NCBI GenBank assembly: GCA_014359685.1
Contig: JACIYY010000308.1
Location: forward strand, 1 to 8,560
Direction of reading: 5' to 3'
DNA length: 8,560 nucleotides
Source: Porphyrobacter sp.
GTDB taxonomy: Bacteria; Pseudomonadota; Alphaproteobacteria; Sphingomonadales; Sphingomonadaceae
Shown in pieces: positions 5,508 to 8,560 of this stretch. Position numbers and translations under genes: made by a program. Each line of letters opens with the position of its first letter. Position 1 is the stretch's first letter. Below the pieces are notes generated by a model, which was not told where the DNA came from, did not search any database, and saw nothing but the letters and a program-made list of their open reading frames with translations.

Positions 5508-5993
5508 ATGAACGAGTCGACCACCCTTCCCGCCCGGCCGCGCCAGACCGCAGGCTTTGCGCTGGCGCCGCTCAACCGGCTTCGCGACGAGATCGACCAC
5601 TTGTTCGAGGATTTCGGCTTTGCCCGTCCGCCGCGCAGCCTGTTCGCCCTCGACAGCGGGCCTGCGCTCAACCCGGCGATGGAGCTGGCCAGCACCGAGA
5701 ACGGCTACGATCTCAGCGTCGAGCTGCCGGGGCTGGAGGAGAAGGATATCGACATCGAGGTCGCCGACGGCGTGCTAACCGTTTCCGGCGAGAAGCGCGA
5801 GGAGAGCGAGAAGAAGGAACGCGGCTATCTGGTCAGCGAGCGCCGCTATGGCTCCTTCCGGCGGCAATTGACGCTTCCCGCCGACGTCGATCCGGAGACG
5901 ATCGCTGCGACCTTTCGCAACGGCGTGCTCACGCTGTCGATGAAGAAGGATCAGCAGACGGCCAATCGCACGAAGAAGATCAAGATCGGGTGA
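5508..5993 (+). CDS. Hsp20 / alpha-crystallin family small heat-shock protein
   Basis: This 161-residue cytoplasmic chaperone is predicted to hold unfolding proteins in an ATP-independent way as large oligomers. The N-terminal arm (1-55) includes an amphipathic LNRLRDEIDHLFEDF segment typical of bacterial class A sHSPs. The alpha-crystallin domain spans about 56-148: NPAMELASTENGYDLSVELPG, then ADGVLTVSGEK (86-96) and the conserved FRNGVLTLSMKK (136-147). The tail ends in IKI (158-160), the I-x-I motif used for oligomer assembly. ATG 5508 is chosen because AAAAGGAGT lies 7 nt upstream. It follows the single-domain receiver by 123 nt on the same strand and converges with the sulfotransferase gene 49 nt beyond its stop; no T-run terminator is seen there. 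Hsp20 genes are common members of low-oxygen regulons, which suits the FixL/FixJ neighbours. Confidence 0.95.
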   Translation: MNESTTLPARPRQTAGFALAPLNRLRDEIDHLFEDFGFARPPRSLFALDSGPALNPAMELASTENGYDLSVELPGLEEKDIDIEVADGVLTVSGEKREESEKKERGYLVSERRYGSFRRQLTLPADVDPETIAATFRNGVLTLSMKKDQQTANRTKKIKIG

Positions 5994-6042
5994 ATCCAGC
6001 CTCGGCGCCGGGTCGCGGGGACGGCGCAGGCGGGGGTCGGTG

Positions 6043-7254
6043 TTACCCGATCGCGCTCGCCTGCCCTTCCATCACCACCCCGAAGCGGCGGACGTAATCG
6101 CCGAATTCCTCCAGCACGCGACCGGGCGTCAGGCCGAACTGTTCGAGGCTGTATTGGTGGGGCCGGCGCTTGAGCCCGGCGGCGCGGCGCTGATAGGCCG
6201 CCATCGCCGGCAGCGCCGGGGCGAGATCGAGGCCGAGGAAGCGGTAGAGCCGCGCCATCGTGGCCTGCCAGTCGCGGTCCATCTCCTCATAATGGATGTC
6301 GATCTGGCGGTCGGCCGGAATCTCGGCGCGGGCGGCAATCATCCGTTCGACCTGGAGGTGGGTCTTGCGCAGCCATTCCTCGCCCATCCGGCGGGCATCG
6401 GCATGGTCGGAATAGATGATCGTCTGGTTCCACGCCAGCGAGGCGGCGCTGCCGACCACCGCGAGCGGATCGCGATGGGTGAAGATCAGCCGCGCATCGG
6501 GGAACACGCGCAGCAGCGCCGGCAGATCCAGCATATGCTGCGGCGTCTTGAGCACCCAGGGGCGCAGCGAACTGGCCTGCTGCGACCAGCCGATCAGGCG
6601 CAGCAGCCGCGCCATCTGGCGATAGGCCGGGGTCGCATCCTGCGCTTCGCACCAGCGGCCGTAATCGGGCACCCACCATTGCGCCTCGTGCTTCATGCCC
6701 CAGAAGCTGCTGACCAGCAGGCCCAGCTCCTCCTCCGGCTCCAGCGGACCGGTCGGGTGAATCGTCAGCGTGCGCGGATTGGCGAGCCGCGCCACCTTGA
6801 GGATCCGGCCGGCCAGCGTGACGCGGAAATCGCCCTCGCCATGCCGGAAGCCGGGCCGCGGCACCGGGCTGATCGTTTCGAAACTGCGCAGATGGCTGAA
6901 GCGGTGGTCGGCCGCCAGCAGGCGATGGATCCGCGTGGTGCCCGAGCGCATCGGCCCGACGATCACCACCGGGCGCGGCAGCGGGCGGGCGAGAATCTCC
7001 GGGTGGGCGGCGAACCATTGCTGCGCCCACAGCCGGTCCACCAGCACCTTGTCCAATTGCTGCAGCGCCGACCATTCGCCCGCCGGATTGAGCCGCGCCT
7101 GATCGCGCACCGCATCCAGCAGCACGTCGAGCGGCCGTTCGAACCAGGGGTCGCCGAAATCGTCGAGCCCGGCGCGGGCGCTGGCGCGTTCCATCAGCGG
7201 GGCTTTTTCGAGGACCGGCGGGACCGCGAACCCGCCGTGGCGGGCGACCCGCAT
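6043..7254 (-). CDS. Sulfotransferase family protein (PAPS-dependent, Sulfotransfer_3-like)
   Basis: This 403-residue protein is predicted to transfer sulfate from PAPS to an unknown acceptor. The 5'-phosphosulfate-binding loop is VVIVGPMRSGTTRIHRLL (about 96-113, key residues Arg103-Ser104-Gly105-Thr106-Thr107). The 3'-phosphate-binding region is RLIFTHRDPLAVVGS (255-269, Arg261 and Ser269 in the expected places). LKTPQHMLDLP (235-245) contains the conserved K-x-P of this family. There is no signal peptide or membrane segment. The length suits the ~400-residue bacterial subfamily, larger than animal sulfotransferases. The start is uncertain: ATG at 7254 has only a weak GCCGGG before it, and an in-frame GTG at 7266 is possible. 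The frame also stays open further upstream, but that part overlaps the divergent serS gene and is not sequence-like for this family. No neighbour hints at the acceptor. Confidence 0.88.
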   Translation of the reverse strand: MRVARHGGFAVPPVLEKAPLMERASARAGLDDFGDPWFERPLDVLLDAVRDQARLNPAGEWSALQQLDKVLVDRLWAQQWFAAHPEILARPLPRPVVIVGPMRSGTTRIHRLLAADHRFSHLRSFETISPVPRPGFRHGEGDFRVTLAGRILKVARLANPRTLTIHPTGPLEPEEELGLLVSSFWGMKHEAQWWVPDYGRWCEAQDATPAYRQMARLLRLIGWSQQASSLRPWVLKTPQHMLDLPALLRVFPDARLIFTHRDPLAVVGSAASLAWNQTIIYSDHADARRMGEEWLRKTHLQVERMIAARAEIPADRQIDIHYEEMDRDWQATMARLYRFLGLDLAPALPAMAAYQRRAAGLKRRPHQYSLEQFGLTPGRVLEEFGDYVRRFGVVMEGQASAIG

Positions 7255-7402
7255 CCCGGCATTCACAATGTCGATAAAGCGGGTGCGCCGCGGCGGGCGG
7301 GGTGGGTCGTGTCTCAATCGTCCTCGCCTCTGCCGCTTTGTCCGGGGCGTCAAACGGCCGCCATGCCAATTTTGTTTCACCGCGCCAAGGCACTGGTCGG
7401 TG

Positions 7403-7423
7403 CAGCCGGCCCGCTGCCGGCTG
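7403..7423 (+). other. 8-bp stem-loop in the serS leader
   Basis: CAGCCGGC (7403-7410) pairs perfectly with GCCGGCTG (7416-7423) around a 5-nt loop, ending 35 nt before the serS start. No T-run follows. The rest of 7255-7458, the gap between the divergent sulfotransferase and serS genes, holds one AT-rich patch (CCAATTTTGTTTCAC, 7366-7380) that may be part of a promoter, but no confident -35/-10 pair on either strand. Confidence 0.35.
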
Positions 7424-7458
7424 GACATTGCCGGTGGTGGCCAGCATAGGCCGCGCCG

Positions 7459-8560
7459 ATGCACGACCTGCGAACGATCCGCGACGACCCGGCCGGCTTC
7501 GACGCCGCCCTCGCCCGGCGCGGGGTCGCGCCGGCCAGCGCGGCGGTGCTGGCGCTGGACGAGCGGCGGCGCGCGGCGGCGACCCGGATGCAGGAGGCGC
7601 AGGGCCGCCGCAACGAGGCGTCGAAGGCGATCGGCAAGGCGATCAGCCAGGGCGATGCGGCCATTGCCGAGGCGCTGAAGGCCGAGGTGGCGCAGCTCAA
7701 GCAGGACCTGCCGGCGCTGGAGGAGGAGGAGCGCAAGCTCGCCGCCGAGCTCGACGCGCTGATCGCCGCGCTGCCCAACCTGCCGGCCGGGGACGTGCCC
7801 GAGGGGGCGGACGAGAGCGCGAACGTGGGAGTCGCCCGCTGGGGCGAGCCGCGCGGGTTCGGCTTTGCCCCGCGCGAGCACGCCGATCTCGGCCCGCCGC
7901 TGGGCATGGATTTCGAGACCGGCGCGGCGATGTCGGGCGCGCGCTTCACCTTCCTGCGTGGGGGAATGGCGCGGCTGCACCGGGCGCTGGGCCAGTTCAT
8001 GCTCGACATTCAGACCGGCGAGCGCGGCTTTACCGAATGCGCGCCGCCGCTGCTGGTGCGCGACGAGGCGGTGTTCGGCACCGGGCAACTGCCCAAGTTT
8101 TCCGACGATCTGTTCCGCACCACCGACGGGCGCTGGCTGATCCCCACGGCCGAGGTGTCGCTGACCAATTCGGTGCGCGAGACGATCCTGGGTGATCTTT
8201 CGCAGCCGATCCGTCTGGCCGCGCTGACCCCCTGCTTCCGCTCCGAGGCGGGGGCGGCGGGCCGCGACACGCGCGGCTTCATCCGCCAGCACCAGTTCGA
8301 GAAGGTCGAGATGGTCACCATCTGCCGGCCCGACGACTGGCAGGCCGAGCACGAGCATATGGTCACCAGCGCGCAACGGGTGCTGGAGGCGCTGGGCCTG
8401 CCCTATCGCCGGATGCTGCTATGCGCGGGCGACATGGGGGCGACGGCGAAGAAGACCTACGATCTCGAGGTCTGGCTGCCGGGCCAGGGCGCCTATCGCG
8501 AGATCAGCTCGATCAGCTGGTGCGGCGATTATCAGGCGCGGCGGATGAATGCGCGCTATC
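7459..8560 (+). CDS. serS: Seryl-tRNA synthetase, 3' end cut by window edge
   Basis: This is a class II aminoacyl-tRNA synthetase that charges tRNA-Ser with serine in the cytoplasm. The window holds the first ~367 residues of an expected ~425. The N-terminal arm is a long antiparallel coiled coil (about 30-105, rich in Ala, Glu, Lys and Arg) that grips the long variable arm of tRNA-Ser. The catalytic core shows [10 protein letters not shown], motif 2 as [15 protein letters not shown] ending in [10 protein letters not shown], and [18 protein letters not shown] leading to QARRMNARY. Motif 3 is beyond the edge. The ATG at 7459 begins [11 protein letters not shown], a standard SerRS N-terminus, with AGG at 7448-7450 as a weak ribosome-binding site. 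In many alphaproteobacteria serS follows tatC; here it sits next to a divergent sulfotransferase gene. Confidence 0.97.
   Translation, partial: MHDLRTIRDDPAGFDAALARRGVAPASAAVLALDERRRAAATRMQEAQGRRNEASKAIGKAISQGDAAIAEALKAEVAQLKQDLPALEEEERKLAAELDALIAALPNLPAGDVPEGADESANVGVARWGEPRGFGFAPREHADLGPPLGMDFETGAAMSGARFTFLRGGMARLHRALGQFMLDIQTGERGFTECAPPLLVRDEAVFGTGQLPKFSDDLFRTTDGRWLIPTAEVSLTNSVRETILGDLSQPIRLAALTPCFRSEAGAAGRDTRGFIRQHQFEKVEMVTICRPDDWQAEHEHMVTSAQRVLEALGLPYRRMLLCAGDMGATAKKTYDLEVWLPGQGAYREISSISWCGDYQARRMNARY

Noticed and set aside
5994..6042. Terminator between the convergent hsp20 and sulfotransferase genes
   Set aside because: Only a short CGGCGCCG palindrome without a usable loop or T-run is present.
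6040..7449. 469-codon + strand open frame opposite the sulfotransferase gene
   Set aside because: The His/Arg/Gln-rich translation has no motif, whereas the - strand has the PAPS-binding motifs.
7255..8376. Long - strand extension of the sulfotransferase frame across serS
   Set aside because: It is antisense to unmistakable SerRS sequence, and the sulfotransferase domain is complete without it.
1..8560. FNR/FixK boxes (TTGAT-N4-ATCAA) and EcfG promoters (GGAAC-N16/17-CGTT)
   Set aside because: No intergenic match found; GGAAC strings occur only inside genes.

Overview
This window is high-GC DNA (about 70% GC by eye) with strong G/C bias at third codon positions. It looks like an alphaproteobacterial chromosome. 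A sphingomonad-like host is my best guess, from the serS sequence, the FixL/FixJ pair and the type of sulfotransferase, but no rRNA or other marker proves it. No tRNA, rRNA, CRISPR array, insertion sequence or phage gene is visible.

Layout, left to right. (1) The 3' part of a fused aminoglycoside-phosphotransferase-like / P-loop kinase gene overlaps by 4 nt (ATGA) with a zinc-dependent alcohol dehydrogenase gene, forming a + strand operon. (2) A fixJ-type response regulator lies on the - strand, ending 20 nt from the adh stop. (3) Diverging from it on the + strand is a membrane-bound fixL-type oxygen-sensor histidine kinase with every haem-pocket residue I can check conserved or conservatively replaced. 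(4) A single-domain receiver protein follows, preceded by a CTACGTAG palindrome and a perfect 8-bp hairpin. (5) An hsp20 small heat-shock gene comes next; its Shine-Dalgarno sequence can fold into a small hairpin. (6) A PAPS-type sulfotransferase on the - strand converges with hsp20. (7) Diverging from it is serS (seryl-tRNA synthetase), which runs off the right edge and has no stop in the window.

Genes 1-5 read as an oxygen- or redox-responsive accessory module. FixL would sense low O2 and phosphorylate FixJ, and the single-domain receiver could feed back on the pair. The alcohol dehydrogenase, the APH/P-loop protein and Hsp20 are plausible outputs; comparable genes occur in low-oxygen regulons of rhizobia. 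No fixK, fixNOQP or nif gene lies within the window, so the regulon assignment is inference. The sulfotransferase and serS look like unrelated neighbours, with serS marking return to housekeeping DNA.
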